Shown piece after piece: positions 8,159-18,658 of a stretch of DNA of 64,000 nucleotides (positions are counted from its first letter, which is position 1; each line of letters starts with the position of its first letter). A model generated the notes under the pieces. That model searched no databases, had not been told where the DNA came from, and worked only from the letters and a program-made list of their open reading frames with translations. Location: positions 44,720 through 108,719 of the forward strand of contig UPYI01000012.1 in NCBI GenBank assembly GCA_900538555.1, given 5' to 3'. This DNA is from an uncultured Porphyromonadaceae bacterium. Lineage in GTDB: Bacteria > Bacteroidota > Bacteroidia > Bacteroidales > Barnesiellaceae. The position numbers and the translations under genes were made by a program.

Positions 8159-11100
8159 ATGAACCGAAAAATAATTGCAGCAACCCTTATACTCGCTATC
8201 TCCGGAGGAGGGTATGCACAAGAAAACACGCAGCCCCAAACGACAGAAGCCTACATGGTGGCGGATGCCCACCTCGATACGCAATGGCTTTGGGACATTC
8301 AGACCACCATCAACGAATACGTATGGAACACGATCAGTCAAAACCTGTTCCTGTTGAAAAAATATCCCGAATATATATTCAATTTCGAAGGGGGTGTCAA
8401 ATATGCGTGGATGAAAGAATACTATCCCGAACAATACGAGGAGATGAAGAAATTCATCGAAGAGGGACGCTGGCATATCGCCGGAAGCAGTTGGGAAGCC
8501 AACGACGTATTAGTGCCCTCCGTCGAATCACTTATCCGCAACATCATGCTGGGGCAAACATTCTACCGTCAGGAATTCGGCAAAGAAGGGACGGATATTT
8601 TCCTCCCCGACTGTTTCGGATTCGGATGGACATTGCCTACGGTCAGCGCACACTGCGGGCTGATCGGATTCTCCTCGCAAAAATTAGGATGGCGCAATCA
8701 CCCGTTCTACGGTAACGAAAAGTATCCGTTCACCATCGGGCTTTGGCAAGGCATCGACGGCAAACAAATCATGATGGCTCACGGCTACGACTACGGACAC
8801 CAATGGGACAACGAAGACCTGTCGAAAAACCGCGAACTGGAAAATCTGGCAAAATGCTCCCCGCTAAACACCGTCTACCGCTACTACGGAACGGGCGACC
8901 GGGGCGGTTCACCCACGCAGGGATCGGTACGTTCGGTCGTACAAGGCATCCATAGCGACGGACCGGTAAAAATAATCAGCGCCACCAGCGACCGGTTATA
9001 CAAGGAATACCTGCCTTTCGACGAGCACTCCGAACTGCCCGTATTCAACGGCGAACTGCTGATGGATGTCCACGGCACCGGATGCTACACCTCGCAAGCC
9101 GCCATGAAATTATACAACCGGCAAAACGAGCTGTTGGGCGATGCCGCCGAAAGAGCCGCTGTCGCAGCCGAATGGCTGGGTGCAGCCGATTATCCGAAGC
9201 ATACGCTGACCGAGAGCTGGCGGCGTTTCATATTCCACCAGTTCCACGACGACCTCACGGGAACAAGCATCCCCGGCGTTTACGAATTTTCATGGAACGA
9301 CGAACTGATTTCGCTGAAACAATTCTCACAAGTACTCACCGCTTCGGTCAATGCCATTGCCGGACAGATGGACACCCGCACCAAAGGCACTCCCATACTG
9401 CTCTACAACTCGAACGCATTCCCCGTATCGGATCTGGTGGAGATCGAACTCGAACACGACAAAGCTCCGAAAGGTTTCTCCGTCTACAATGCACAAGGCA
9501 AGAAAGTCGCTTCGCAAATACTCGGCAACGAAAACGGACGTACCCGTCTGCTGATTGCAGCCACACTGCCTGCCAGCGGCTATGCCGTATATGACATCCG
9601 CAACGGAAACGCAGAAAAAACGACGACAGCCGCAGAAACTTCGATTTTGGAGAACTCGGTCTACAAAATCACATTAGACAAAAACGGAGACATCGTTTCG
9701 CTCATCGACAAACGCAACAATAAAGAACTCGTCAAAGAAGGGAAAGCCATCCGTCTGGCGATCTTTACGGAGAACAAATCCTACGCATGGCCGGCTTGGG
9801 AAATCCTGAAAGAGACGATCGACCGGGAGCCCGTTTCGATCACGGACAACGTGAAAATCACATGGGCGGAAAACGGGGCATTGCGGAAATCGCTCTGCAT
9901 CGAGAAACAATACGGCAAATCGCTTTTCAGACAATACATCCGGCTTTATGAAGGCGACCTCGCCGACCGCATCGACTTCTACAACGAAATCGGATGGCAA
10001 TCGACCAACCGGTTGCTGAAAGCCGAATTCCCGTTGAATATCGCCAACGAAAACGCTACGTACGATCTGGGTATCGGCAGCGTCGAAAGAGGCAACAACA
10101 CACCCACCGCCTACGAAGTATATGCACATCAATGGGCTGACCTGACCGACCGGGACAACAGCTACGGAGTCTCGATTCTGAACGACAGCAAATACGGTTG
10201 GGACAAGCCGGACGACAATACCATCCGTCTGACCCTGCTGCATACACCGAAAACGGACGGGCGCAATCACGCCTATCAGGATCATCAGGATTTCGGCTAC
10301 CATACATTCACATACAGCATCGTAGGTCATGCCGGTGCGCTCGACAAACCGGCAACCGCAGCCAAAGCCGAAATACTGAACCGTCCGGTCAAAGCATTCA
10401 ATACGCCCAAGCACGCCGGTGCGCTCGGCAAAGAGTTCTCTTTCGTCCGTTCCGACAACGACCGGGTGGTTATCAAAGCCCTGAAAAAAGCGGAAGTTTC
10501 CGACGAGTATGTCGTGCGCGTATATGAAACCGAAGGCAAGGCACGGCAACAGGCCTCACTCATCTTTGCCGGCGAAATAGAACATGCGGTATCGGCTGAC
10601 GGTACGGAAAAAGAGATCGGCACAGCCGACTTCGACGGGAACCGGCTGAACCTTTCGATCGACCCGTACAGCATACTCACATTCATAGTGAAACTGAAAC
10701 AGAAGAAAGCGGTGCAACCGCTGCAATACGCCTGCCTGCCGCTGCAATACGACCGCAAATGTTTCAGTTGGAACGCATTCCGCCACGAGAGCGACTTCGA
10801 ATCGGGCAACAGCTATGCCGCAGAACTTCTGCCCGATTCCATTCTGGTAGCAGACGGTATCCCGTTCCGATTGGGAGAAAAAGAACTTGCCAACGGTCTT
10901 ACCTGTAAAGGCAATGTACTCCAACTGCCTGCCGGACATTCGTACAACCGCATCTATTTCCTCGCAGCCGCTACCGACGAAGATGCCACCGCAACCTTCC
11001 TTGCCGGCAAGAAAGCCGGGAAATTCACCGTGCCCTCCTATACCGGATTCATCGGACAATGGGGACATACCGGACAAACCGAAAGCTACCTGAAAGAAGC

Positions 11101-11755
11101 CGACATAGCTTATGTAGGTACGCACCGCCACTCCTCTCATAAAGACGAGGCGTACGAATTTACCTACATGTTCAAATTCGGTATGGACATACCCAAAGGA
11201 GCTACGACAGTCACCCTGCCCGACGATCGTTCGATCGTACTTTTCGCCGCAACGCTGACCGACGAGAAATATCCGGCGGTATCGCCTGCGTTCCCGCTGT
11301 TCCGCACGGCATTCGAGTCCGTTGAAGAGAATGTGAAAAAAATCAATCTGCTGCAATCCGCCCGATTGATCGGATGCTCCGGAGAGGTGAACGGCAAAGA
11401 AGTTGCCCGATACGCCATAGACGGAGACCCGACGACCAAATGGTGCGACATAAACCCGGCACCCCACTACATCGAATTCGATCTCGGAGAAGCCCGGACA
11501 ATCGGCGAATGGCAATTGATAAATGCCGGAAGCGAACGGCTCGAATTTATCACCAGCGATTGCTTCCTGCAAGGCAAAAATACATCGGACGAGGAATGGA
11601 AAACAATCGACATGCTGAACGAGAACCGCAAAAACAAAGTGACCCGTCGGATCAATCCCGTTTCCGTACGTTACGTCAGACTGTTGGTTACGCAATCGAC
11701 GCAGAACAACGAATCGAAAGCAGCCCGAATATACGAATTCGGCGTTTACGAATAG
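8159..11755 (+). CDS. GH38 alpha-mannosidase with C-terminal F5/8 type C (CBM32-like) domain
   Basis: This 1198-residue protein starts with a cleavable signal (MNRKIIAATLILAISGGGYA). The catalytic domain (about residues 25-400) has the zinc-site motif HLDTQWLW (His38, Asp40) and FLPDCFGFG, whose Asp151 should be the nucleophile and a metal ligand. Middle helical and large beta-sandwich domains follow, as in GH38. Residues of about 1065-1198 form an F5/8 type C domain (RYAIDGDPTTKWCD, YIEFDLGEARTIGEW, VRYVRLLVTQS), a probable sugar binder. GH38 enzymes hydrolyse alpha-mannosidic bonds in N-glycan-type substrates. An upstream in-frame ATG at 8066 precedes the predicted promoter and encodes no signal peptide, so 8159 is preferred. 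The gene stands alone between a divergent repeat and a terminator. Confidence 0.92.
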   Translation: MNRKIIAATLILAISGGGYAQENTQPQTTEAYMVADAHLDTQWLWDIQTTINEYVWNTISQNLFLLKKYPEYIFNFEGGVKYAWMKEYYPEQYEEMKKFIEEGRWHIAGSSWEANDVLVPSVESLIRNIMLGQTFYRQEFGKEGTDIFLPDCFGFGWTLPTVSAHCGLIGFSSQKLGWRNHPFYGNEKYPFTIGLWQGIDGKQIMMAHGYDYGHQWDNEDLSKNRELENLAKCSPLNTVYRYYGTGDRGGSPTQGSVRSVVQGIHSDGPVKIISATSDRLYKEYLPFDEHSELPVFNGELLMDVHGTGCYTSQAAMKLYNRQNELLGDAAERAAVAAEWLGAADYPKHTLTESWRRFIFHQFHDDLTGTSIPGVYEFSWNDELISLKQFSQVLTASVNAIAGQMDTRTKGTPILLYNSNAFPVSDLVEIELEHDKAPKGFSVYNAQGKKVASQILGNENGRTRLLIAATLPASGYAVYDIRNGNAEKTTTAAETSILENSVYKITLDKNGDIVSLIDKRNNKELVKEGKAIRLAIFTENKSYAWPAWEILKETIDREPVSITDNVKITWAENGALRKSLCIEKQYGKSLFRQYIRLYEGDLADRIDFYNEIGWQSTNRLLKAEFPLNIANENATYDLGIGSVERGNNTPTAYEVYAHQWADLTDRDNSYGVSILNDSKYGWDKPDDNTIRLTLLHTPKTDGRNHAYQDHQDFGYHTFTYSIVGHAGALDKPATAAKAEILNRPVKAFNTPKHAGALGKEFSFVRSDNDRVVIKALKKAEVSDEYVVRVYETEGKARQQASLIFAGEIEHAVSADGTEKEIGTADFDGNRLNLSIDPYSILTFIVKLKQKKAVQPLQYACLPLQYDRKCFSWNAFRHESDFESGNSYAAELLPDSILVADGIPFRLGEKELANGLTCKGNVLQLPAGHSYNRIYFLAAATDEDATATFLAGKKAGKFTVPSYTGFIGQWGHTGQTESYLKEADIAYVGTHRHSSHKDEAYEFTYMFKFGMDIPKGATTVTLPDDRSIVLFAATLTDEKYPAVSPAFPLFRTAFESVEENVKKINLLQSARLIGCSGEVNGKEVARYAIDGDPTTKWCDINPAPHYIEFDLGEARTIGEWQLINAGSERLEFITSDCFLQGKNTSDEEWKTIDMLNENRKNKVTRRINPVSVRYVRLLVTQSTQNNESKAARIYEFGVYE

Positions 11756-11773
11756 AATGAGGATTCTCTGAAT

Positions 11774-11821
11774 ACACAAGGGGTTGTATCGAACAGTTCG
11801 TTTCGACACAACCCCTTGTGT
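11774..11821. terminator. Bidirectional hairpin between convergent genes
   Basis: ACACAAGGGGTTGT (11774-11787) pairs with ACAACCCCTTGTGT (11808-11821), and an inner TCGAA/TTCGA pair extends the stem past one A/C mismatch. It lies between the GH38 gene and the convergent gene at 11836. No T-run follows, but the position fits a shared terminator. The 5' arm AAGGGGTTGTATCGAA (11778-11793) is repeated exactly at 45301. Confidence 0.75.
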
Positions 11822-11835
11822 TACTCGTCACCCGA

Positions 11836-12735
11836 TCAAAAGAGCCGACGTACAAAATCCGCCCAGTCCGGTTCCGTTTCGCCGAAACGATCACGACCGC
11901 CGAACAAAAACCATTTCTGCGGATAGTGCAGTCGCCCGCCCGGAGGCAACAATATATACGCGCTGTGGTTTTCCAATTCCACATACGCCCCCGACGGAGC
12001 GACAAATATCTCCGCCTCGCCCTGCATCGGGGGTAAGTCATCCCGATCGACCTGTGGGAATGTCTTGACAAACAACAGCGATCCGGACTGATAAGCCAAC
12101 CATCCGCTACGGGTAGTCGCAAACAGTTTCTCTCCCCGTTTCAGCGAATCGGGCGAATAGTGATACCAGATGCATCCGTATTGTTCCGACAAATGCCGCA
12201 ACGAAGTGGGACAATCGGGAATATCGTCCTTCTTCTCAAAAAATCCGGTTCCTCCATGCACACGGGCAACATCCCATACGGCAATCCGTTTAGGCGCGGA
12301 AGAACAGTTCTCCACCGTATAACATAAACAGAACGCCGAGTCGCATTCCGAGACGAAAAAACGTTTGATGAAGCGCACACCCCAGATCGTATCCGGCTCG
12401 CTTTCCAGACACAATGTATCGGTATTTTTCGTCACCCGATAAGGCATCCGGTCGAGAACCGGATGTACAGGCCAATGATCGCATTGCGGCGACACCCACA
12501 TGGTCGCGCCATAATAGACGGGATGCACGGTCGAGTCGGTCAGCAACTCTTCGTCGCCGCACCGGAACGAAACGATCCGTCCGCCCGTTTCGGGTGAAAC
12601 CGTCGCTTGCCAACCGCCAGCCGACAACGTATATTGCCCGTCGGCAAAAACGATCGTACGGTCACCGGATTTTCCGGTACATGCACCGGAGCATATCGCC
12701 AGAATCGCGGCATAGATAATACTTGTCCGATTCAT
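11836..12735 (-). CDS. DUF4380-like periplasmic lipoprotein, mutarotase-like fold
   Basis: This 299-residue protein has a lipoprotein signal with AICSGAC (Cys19). Its body is beta-rich and begins QATVSPETGGRIVSFRCGDEELL, the pattern of galactose-mutarotase-like supersandwich domains, and it resembles proteins annotated as DUF4380 that occur in glycan-use loci. Other recognisable segments are YYGATMWVSPQCDHWP and RIAVWDVARVHGGTGFF. It is the last gene of a leftward cluster, 6 bp after the GH92 gene, so it probably works on or binds the same glycan in the periplasm. No activity can be stated. A hairpin shared with GH38 ends the unit. Confidence 0.7.
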   Translation of the reverse strand: MNRTSIIYAAILAICSGACTGKSGDRTIVFADGQYTLSAGGWQATVSPETGGRIVSFRCGDEELLTDSTVHPVYYGATMWVSPQCDHWPVHPVLDRMPYRVTKNTDTLCLESEPDTIWGVRFIKRFFVSECDSAFCLCYTVENCSSAPKRIAVWDVARVHGGTGFFEKKDDIPDCPTSLRHLSEQYGCIWYHYSPDSLKRGEKLFATTRSGWLAYQSGSLLFVKTFPQVDRDDLPPMQGEAEIFVAPSGAYVELENHSAYILLPPGGRLHYPQKWFLFGGRDRFGETEPDWADFVRRLF

Positions 12736-12741
12736 ACCTCT

Positions 12742-15000
12742 TTATCTTTGCGTAACCGAAGGCGGCACTTCCAAGCCCGACAGGTCGGCAGGTTCGGCAC
12801 CCATCTCGAATTCCAGTTCCGCCCCCCGCATAATATCGGCATGCGTAATATACAGCTTCCCGTAAGGTTTGCCGTCGAGACGTATCGACTGAATATAAAT
12901 GTTCCTATCGGAACGGTTATGCGCCGTCATCACAAACGGCTTCTCTCCTGCCGAGATCTCGGCACGATCGACTGCCGGCGTACCGAACACATAAATGCCC
13001 TCCGCCGGATTCACCGGATAAAAGCCCATGGCACTGAACACGTACCAAGCCGACATCTGTCCGCAATCCTCATTTCCGCACAGCCCGTCGGGAGCATCGG
13101 AATAAAGTTCCGTCATGATGCGGTGCAAACGGCTTTGTGCCCGATCGGGACGTCCGGCATAATTATAAAGGTAAGCCACATGATGGCTGGGTTCGTTGCC
13201 GTGCGCATATTGCCCGATCAGCCCCGTAATGTCGATAGGCACGTCGCTCCCCGACAATCCCTGTTCGATCGTAAACAACGTATCGAGAGCAGCCACAAAC
13301 GCCGCGTCGCCGCCATGCAATCCGATCAACCCCTGCACATCGTGCGGAACAAAAAATGAATATTGCCACGAATTGCCCTCGATCCAGTCGCATGCGCCAT
13401 AAGACGAATAGAACGGATCGAACGGACGACGGAACTTACCGGCGGACGAAACCCCGTTCATCAGCCCGTACTCCCGGTCGAAATAGGTAACGTACGATTG
13501 CGCACGCTGCATAAAATAGCCGTAATCCTCATCATGCCCCAACGACTTCGCCATCTGAGCGATACACCAGTCGTCGAAACAATACTCCAATGCGGTAGAA
13601 ACCGATTTATTATACCGGTCGTAAGGAATATACCCGTAACGTTTCAGTTCGCCCACACCGAAATCCTCCTGCATGGCAGAATGTTTCATCGCCTCGTAAG
13701 CCTTGTCCGCATCGAATCCGCGAATCCCTTTCAGATAGGCATCCGTAATCACAGGAATAGCATGATAGCCGATCATGCAGTTCGTTTCGCTCGACCACAA
13801 CGACCAGACAGGCAGCAGTCCGTATTCGTCGTACTGAGCCAGCATCGAACAAATCATATCGCCCGCCTCCTCCGGATTGAGCATCCCGATCAACGGATTG
13901 GCTGCACGGAACGTATCCCACAGCGAAAATACCGTATAATTATCGAACGATGCCGTATGCACCTGATCGTCCGATCCACGATATTCCGAATTGACATCGC
14001 AATAGAGATACGGTGCCAGGAACGAGTGGTAAAGAGCGGTATAAAATACCCGCTTTTCGGTATCGGAGGCTTCTGTCCTGATACGCGAAAGTTTCTCTTC
14101 CCAGCTCCTGCGGGCATCTTCCGCCACCCGGTCGAAATCCCAACCGGGCAATTCGCTATGCAGGTTCAGCAACGCATTGTCCGTACTGACCGCCGATATG
14201 CCCACTTTCACCGACAACGGTTCGCCGGCTGCCGTACGATAATGCAACACGGCTTTCACCTGTGTGCCCGAAGCGCTACCGGTACTTACCGATTCATCTT
14301 CGGAATAAACAGAAATAAGATCGGCAGGACGCGATACCTGCATGGCAAAATAGAGTTTCTGATTGCTCCAATATTTTTCACCCGGGTCGCCCCAGCCTTT
14401 CGTGATACGTTCGCCCGTAATCACCGAATCGTTCAGTACCGACAACGCCGTATGCTTCACCGAATCGGTAGCGTAATGGTGCGACAAGTCCAAGATAACG
14501 TATGCACTGTCGCTTGCCGGAAATGTATAGCGTTGCAATCCGCAACGCGGTGTCGCCGTCAGTTCCGCCATTATATCGTAATCCGACAGATGCACCTTGT
14601 AATATCCCGGCGAAGCCCATTCACGGTCGTGGGAAAAACGGGAACGATAACCGCTATCGGGATTCTCCCGGGTGCCGGCATTCAACCGCACTTCCCCCAC
14701 CGCAGGCATCAACATCACATCCATCAGATCCGACCGTCCCGTACCGGTGAGGTGCGTATGCGAAAAGCCGATGATGCTGCTGTCCGAATAATGGTATCCC
14801 GAACACCAGTCCCACCCTTCCAGATGTGTATCCGGACTCAACTGTACCATTCCGAAAGGAGTTGCCGCCCCCGGAAAAGTATGTCCGTGGTAATCGGTTC
14901 CCACAAACGGATTTACATAATCGGTCAAACGTTCCTGCCGGGCAGTGCAGGCAGTCAATAGCAAGGCGGCGACCGCCGCACGAGTCATGATTTTATCCAT
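12742..15000 (-). CDS. GH92 exo-alpha-mannosidase
   Basis: This 752-residue protein has a lipoprotein-type signal (AAVAALLLTAC, Cys18) and the GH92 hallmarks: an N-terminal beta-sandwich starting DYVNPFVGTDYHGHTFPGA and FGMVQLSPDT, and a C-terminal (alpha/alpha)6 domain with GNEPSHHVAYLYNYAG and LCGNEDCGQMSAWYVFSAMG. Glu644 of GNED is the expected catalytic acid and the acidic residues around it bind calcium. GH92 enzymes remove alpha-linked mannose, often alpha-1,2, by an inverting calcium-dependent reaction. It is 39 bp downstream of the GH-A-like gene and 6 bp upstream of the DUF4380-like gene. Met5 is an alternative start. Confidence 0.95.
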   Translation of the reverse strand: MDKIMTRAAVAALLLTACTARQERLTDYVNPFVGTDYHGHTFPGAATPFGMVQLSPDTHLEGWDWCSGYHYSDSSIIGFSHTHLTGTGRSDLMDVMLMPAVGEVRLNAGTRENPDSGYRSRFSHDREWASPGYYKVHLSDYDIMAELTATPRCGLQRYTFPASDSAYVILDLSHHYATDSVKHTALSVLNDSVITGERITKGWGDPGEKYWSNQKLYFAMQVSRPADLISVYSEDESVSTGSASGTQVKAVLHYRTAAGEPLSVKVGISAVSTDNALLNLHSELPGWDFDRVAEDARRSWEEKLSRIRTEASDTEKRVFYTALYHSFLAPYLYCDVNSEYRGSDDQVHTASFDNYTVFSLWDTFRAANPLIGMLNPEEAGDMICSMLAQYDEYGLLPVWSLWSSETNCMIGYHAIPVITDAYLKGIRGFDADKAYEAMKHSAMQEDFGVGELKRYGYIPYDRYNKSVSTALEYCFDDWCIAQMAKSLGHDEDYGYFMQRAQSYVTYFDREYGLMNGVSSAGKFRRPFDPFYSSYGACDWIEGNSWQYSFFVPHDVQGLIGLHGGDAAFVAALDTLFTIEQGLSGSDVPIDITGLIGQYAHGNEPSHHVAYLYNYAGRPDRAQSRLHRIMTELYSDAPDGLCGNEDCGQMSAWYVFSAMGFYPVNPAEGIYVFGTPAVDRAEISAGEKPFVMTAHNRSDRNIYIQSIRLDGKPYGKLYITHADIMRGAELEFEMGAEPADLSGLEVPPSVTQR

Positions 15001-15039
15001 ATCTCTCTTTCAGATTTTCAAATTTCCGAACGGCTCATT

Positions 15040-18000
15040 TTATTTTTCTACGGCAAATTCCAATTCGTTCGCCCAATGCTCTTTCCAGTCGGGGTGGAAT
15101 GCCCGTGAATTGCGCTTCGACACGCTTCTGCCTTTCGCCAGTTCCATACAGGCGGCAGGCGCACCGTCATCATTCACACGGAACGAGAATTTTATCACGC
15201 CATCGCGGTCGATCGCCGCTTTTACATCGGGAATCTCGCTCCACGGGATAGCACATTCGGTATAGAGCGTATTGCCGTCACGGCGGGTAACCAAACGCCC
15301 CTCCTTCACCGCGCCATCATAAGGCGACTTGGGTTGGCGGGGATAGAAATGCTTTCGGGGCATACCCGGAACCAACATCCGCCAGATCTCCGTACCACCA
15401 CCATAACAGGGAGCCACCGTATTCAAAGCATACTCATAATCGGTGCACTTGTACCCCACATACCGCGGCATCGTACCCGGAGCCGCCGCTTCCATTCCAT
15501 CCTCTCCGATCGGCAGCACGTTGAACGCAATCAGGATGTTATCGAAATTCTCGCCCGAATTACCGTCCGGCAATACCGGACGTTTGCGATACGTATAACG
15601 GCGCACCCCGGCAGGCCACGGCAATGCCACCAGTTCGTCGTACTCGACCGGACGGCAGACGACCCCTGCGGGCAACGACGGCATCTCTCCCACCATATAA
15701 TAGCCCGAAGCGCCATACTTGCCTTTCCAGTTGCCTTCCGTATCGAAATCCAGAGCTACCGGACGTGCAGTAGGCACACCCGGTGTGACATCGTCCGATT
15801 CGTCGAAAAATACGCCGGAGAGTTTCGCCGTGTACCACCAGCCGTACGCCGAACAACGCACACGCACATCGCCCGACAGATCGAGCGTCAGATACGCACC
15901 GTTCCACAATTTATCGATACGGGTAGCATACAGTTCCTTGCCGCTTTCCCGATCGAATACGGTCACAGCGACCCCGTGTTGCGCCACATTCGGGAAATAG
16001 AACGAAGTACGGGTAAAACGGTCGGAGGGAAGATCCAAATCAATACCGATCGACTGCGTCGTCCGCACATTCTCCATATAATTCATAACACGCCCGTTAC
16101 CGTCGGGAAGAAGTAATGCCCCTGTTTCCCGCTCGTCCGCACGACGGCATACCTCGGTCGAGTGCATCGCCCCGATCGTCTGCATATAAGCCGTATCGGG
16201 ATAGAAGAACTGATCGTCGTCGCGGGTTTCAAAACGGAACGTTCCGGCATTCGGCGTTTTGTCAGCTACTTTGGCGGCAAAATAAAAATACTCATCATCA
16301 TACGCCAGATATGCCTGAGCCATACCTTCGGCATTTTTATCGAAATTCTCGAACGGATACCAAGCGGCTTCGGTCAGTGTAACACTGGCTTGCGACGAAC
16401 CCTTCACCACCTGCGGGACAGCACCATCCCAATCATCCAAATAACCGTCGATCCGCACCGTACGCCGGGAAATCAGATTCACATGCATCGTTTCCCAATG
16501 CACTGCCAGTCCGTCTGCACCGGCATCGAAAAGCACTTCCATCGGATAGGCATTCTCTCCATTTTCTTTTCCCGAAACGACACGCACACGCACGCTCTTC
16601 GTTTCGTTCGCTTTCAACGCGAGCGTCTCCGGATAATCCAATGTCAATCCCTCCATACCGACCTGCAACCGACCTTTTACCGGACGGTTCAATACATTGG
16701 TCAATACCAACTCAACCTCCGGCGCATTTCCGATACGGGCTTTCAGGTCTTTCGCCACGATCTCGACAGGTGCATACCCCTCGATACGGGCGGCAGAGAC
16801 CGCTTTTACCAGACGGTTGAACGAACCTTTCGTACCGTCGGTACGCAAATAATATCCTTGATAATTCAACGGTATTTCATATACGCCATTTTTCGGCGCT
16901 ATCGTATTTCCGTAAAAATCGTACAACCGGAACGAACGATGCGCTTTTACAACCATTCGTCCATCGGTTATCGGACGATATTCCGCCAGCTGGCGTTCGA
17001 TGACAGCTGCCTTTCCGCTTCCTGCCGGGAGCGATTTCAATTCATCGTGCAATGCCATTCTCCGTTTCACTTCGGTAAGGCTGCGCACTTGGCGGAACAA
17101 TATGTTCTCCGCCCCGAAAGCCTCGCCCAAATCGCCGGCAATCACCACCGTACCGTCCTCCCGATTACCCTTATAGCCATCGAACAACATCACCCACGGC
17201 AGCCCGTTTTTGAAAAGCAATTCCCGGAACTCCCGTTCTCCGATCAGATACTGCACGGCGCCCATAGCGGCAGCCGCCGACCATGCCGAATTGACTGCCG
17301 GCATCTGCTGTTCGCCTCCCGGGGTCTGTACCCGAATCACATCCGATTCCTTTCCGGTGTACATATACCCGCCATAGATTCCCATCGAACGGTCGTAACC
17401 CGCCGAACGGTTTGCCGCAACGACCAGTCCGATCCGGTCGTCGGTATTACCTACCCAGCTCTCCGTATCCCAAATCAGGACACGTCCTTTATGGTCTTTC
17501 CGGCTAATCCAGTCGGGATAAAGTACGGGCGACTCCATTCCCTGATAATGAATGGAAAGGAAATCGAATATCGGGAATATGTCGTTCGTACCGTCGGCAA
17601 AGAACTTATCGAGTGCGTTGGAGTTAGAGTCTCCCCCGCCCACCAGCACATCGATACCTTCGGAACGAAGTTCTATCACGGCTTCCGCCATTTTAGTATA
17701 GATCTCGCGATACCGGATCATATCCGCCTGCCACCCCGAAATGGAGATACCCTCCCACGGTTCGTTCCACAACGATACCGCCGTAATCGGTCCTTTCGGC
17801 CAGCCGTATTCCCGTAGCATGTTCTTGACAAATATTTTGAAATCCTCGTCCTGCGAAGGCAGCCAGACATAGTCCTGTTTCGTCCGCAAGAACTTGCCCG
17901 ACTCGTCGAGATGCGAACGGGGTGTTCCCAACGGCATGTCGGCTCCACCTTCACCGAACATCGCCAACACGGTGATATTATGATCCCGGTAATTCTTCAT

Positions 18001-18657
18001 CGACTCGCCGAACGACTGCATCCACGAGCGGTAGTTCGACCGGGTTGTCGCCACATAGGGCACACCCGTACGTATCGCCTGAACTCCGATACGGCTCAAA
18101 AATTTCGCACCGATATCGTCCAAAGCCTGTTTCGGATATTGCATCCGCACCGGATCGGGCTGTATGCTATACACGAACGATGTCGCCAAACGGCGGCCGT
18201 TCTTGCCCAAATCGAATACGACAGCATAACCGCCGAACTCGGTGATACCCTCGATCGTCACCGGTACGCGTACATACCCGTTGGGTTGTATCGACACCGG
18301 CACGTCGATCACCTTTTCAAACGCTCTCTTTTCCACCTTCGGCAACCAGATGTTATTCGGTATGCCGGTGGTTCCATACTGTATGACATGTACTCGGGCG
18401 GTCGTCTCTATCGGTCGGGCTGTGAGATTCGTCAGTTGAAAATCGAAACGAATCTCGTCGCCCTTCCAAAACACATTCGCCGGGGCGCTCGATGAAACGG
18501 GCAGCACATCATAATCGTAATGCCGCAAACCCACTTTCACCCCGAAGACCTCTTCATAGCCTTGCCATTGCTCCGGCTTCGTCATCTGCGCCGTTGCCGC
18601 CCCGAAAAACAGGGTAAGCAACGCCGCCACACATCCACACTTTATATTATTTCTCAT
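15040..18657 (-). CDS. Clan GH-A-like glycoside hydrolase with C-terminal CBM9-like region
   Basis: This 1205-residue exported protein starts MRNNIKCGCVAALLTLFFGA, a clear signal peptide; the in-frame ATG six codons upstream would overlap the preceding gene and is less likely. After a beta-sandwich (about residues 25-170), a TIM-barrel region holds SLWNEPWEG with Glu299 as expected acid/base and LIWDTESWVG with Glu399 as expected nucleophile, the 100-residue spacing usual in clan GH-A (for example GH39 and GH5). C-terminal beta domains include RIDGYLDDWDGAVPQV, AYDDEYFYFAAKVADKTP and a final VNDDGAP region of the CBM9-like/DOMON type. The exact GH family is not clear. It sits between two genes of the same leftward cluster. 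Confidence 0.75.
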   Translation of the reverse strand: MRNNIKCGCVAALLTLFFGAATAQMTKPEQWQGYEEVFGVKVGLRHYDYDVLPVSSSAPANVFWKGDEIRFDFQLTNLTARPIETTARVHVIQYGTTGIPNNIWLPKVEKRAFEKVIDVPVSIQPNGYVRVPVTIEGITEFGGYAVVFDLGKNGRRLATSFVYSIQPDPVRMQYPKQALDDIGAKFLSRIGVQAIRTGVPYVATTRSNYRSWMQSFGESMKNYRDHNITVLAMFGEGGADMPLGTPRSHLDESGKFLRTKQDYVWLPSQDEDFKIFVKNMLREYGWPKGPITAVSLWNEPWEGISISGWQADMIRYREIYTKMAEAVIELRSEGIDVLVGGGDSNSNALDKFFADGTNDIFPIFDFLSIHYQGMESPVLYPDWISRKDHKGRVLIWDTESWVGNTDDRIGLVVAANRSAGYDRSMGIYGGYMYTGKESDVIRVQTPGGEQQMPAVNSAWSAAAAMGAVQYLIGEREFRELLFKNGLPWVMLFDGYKGNREDGTVVIAGDLGEAFGAENILFRQVRSLTEVKRRMALHDELKSLPAGSGKAAVIERQLAEYRPITDGRMVVKAHRSFRLYDFYGNTIAPKNGVYEIPLNYQGYYLRTDGTKGSFNRLVKAVSAARIEGYAPVEIVAKDLKARIGNAPEVELVLTNVLNRPVKGRLQVGMEGLTLDYPETLALKANETKSVRVRVVSGKENGENAYPMEVLFDAGADGLAVHWETMHVNLISRRTVRIDGYLDDWDGAVPQVVKGSSQASVTLTEAAWYPFENFDKNAEGMAQAYLAYDDEYFYFAAKVADKTPNAGTFRFETRDDDQFFYPDTAYMQTIGAMHSTEVCRRADERETGALLLPDGNGRVMNYMENVRTTQSIGIDLDLPSDRFTRTSFYFPNVAQHGVAVTVFDRESGKELYATRIDKLWNGAYLTLDLSGDVRVRCSAYGWWYTAKLSGVFFDESDDVTPGVPTARPVALDFDTEGNWKGKYGASGYYMVGEMPSLPAGVVCRPVEYDELVALPWPAGVRRYTYRKRPVLPDGNSGENFDNILIAFNVLPIGEDGMEAAAPGTMPRYVGYKCTDYEYALNTVAPCYGGGTEIWRMLVPGMPRKHFYPRQPKSPYDGAVKEGRLVTRRDGNTLYTECAIPWSEIPDVKAAIDRDGVIKFSFRVNDDGAPAACMELAKGRSVSKRNSRAFHPDWKEHWANELEFAVEK

Positions 18658-18658
18658 T

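Noticed and set aside
13363..14961. Plus-strand frame of 532 codons opposite GH92
   Set aside because: GH92 motifs are clear on the minus strand, and the opposite frame has no domain.
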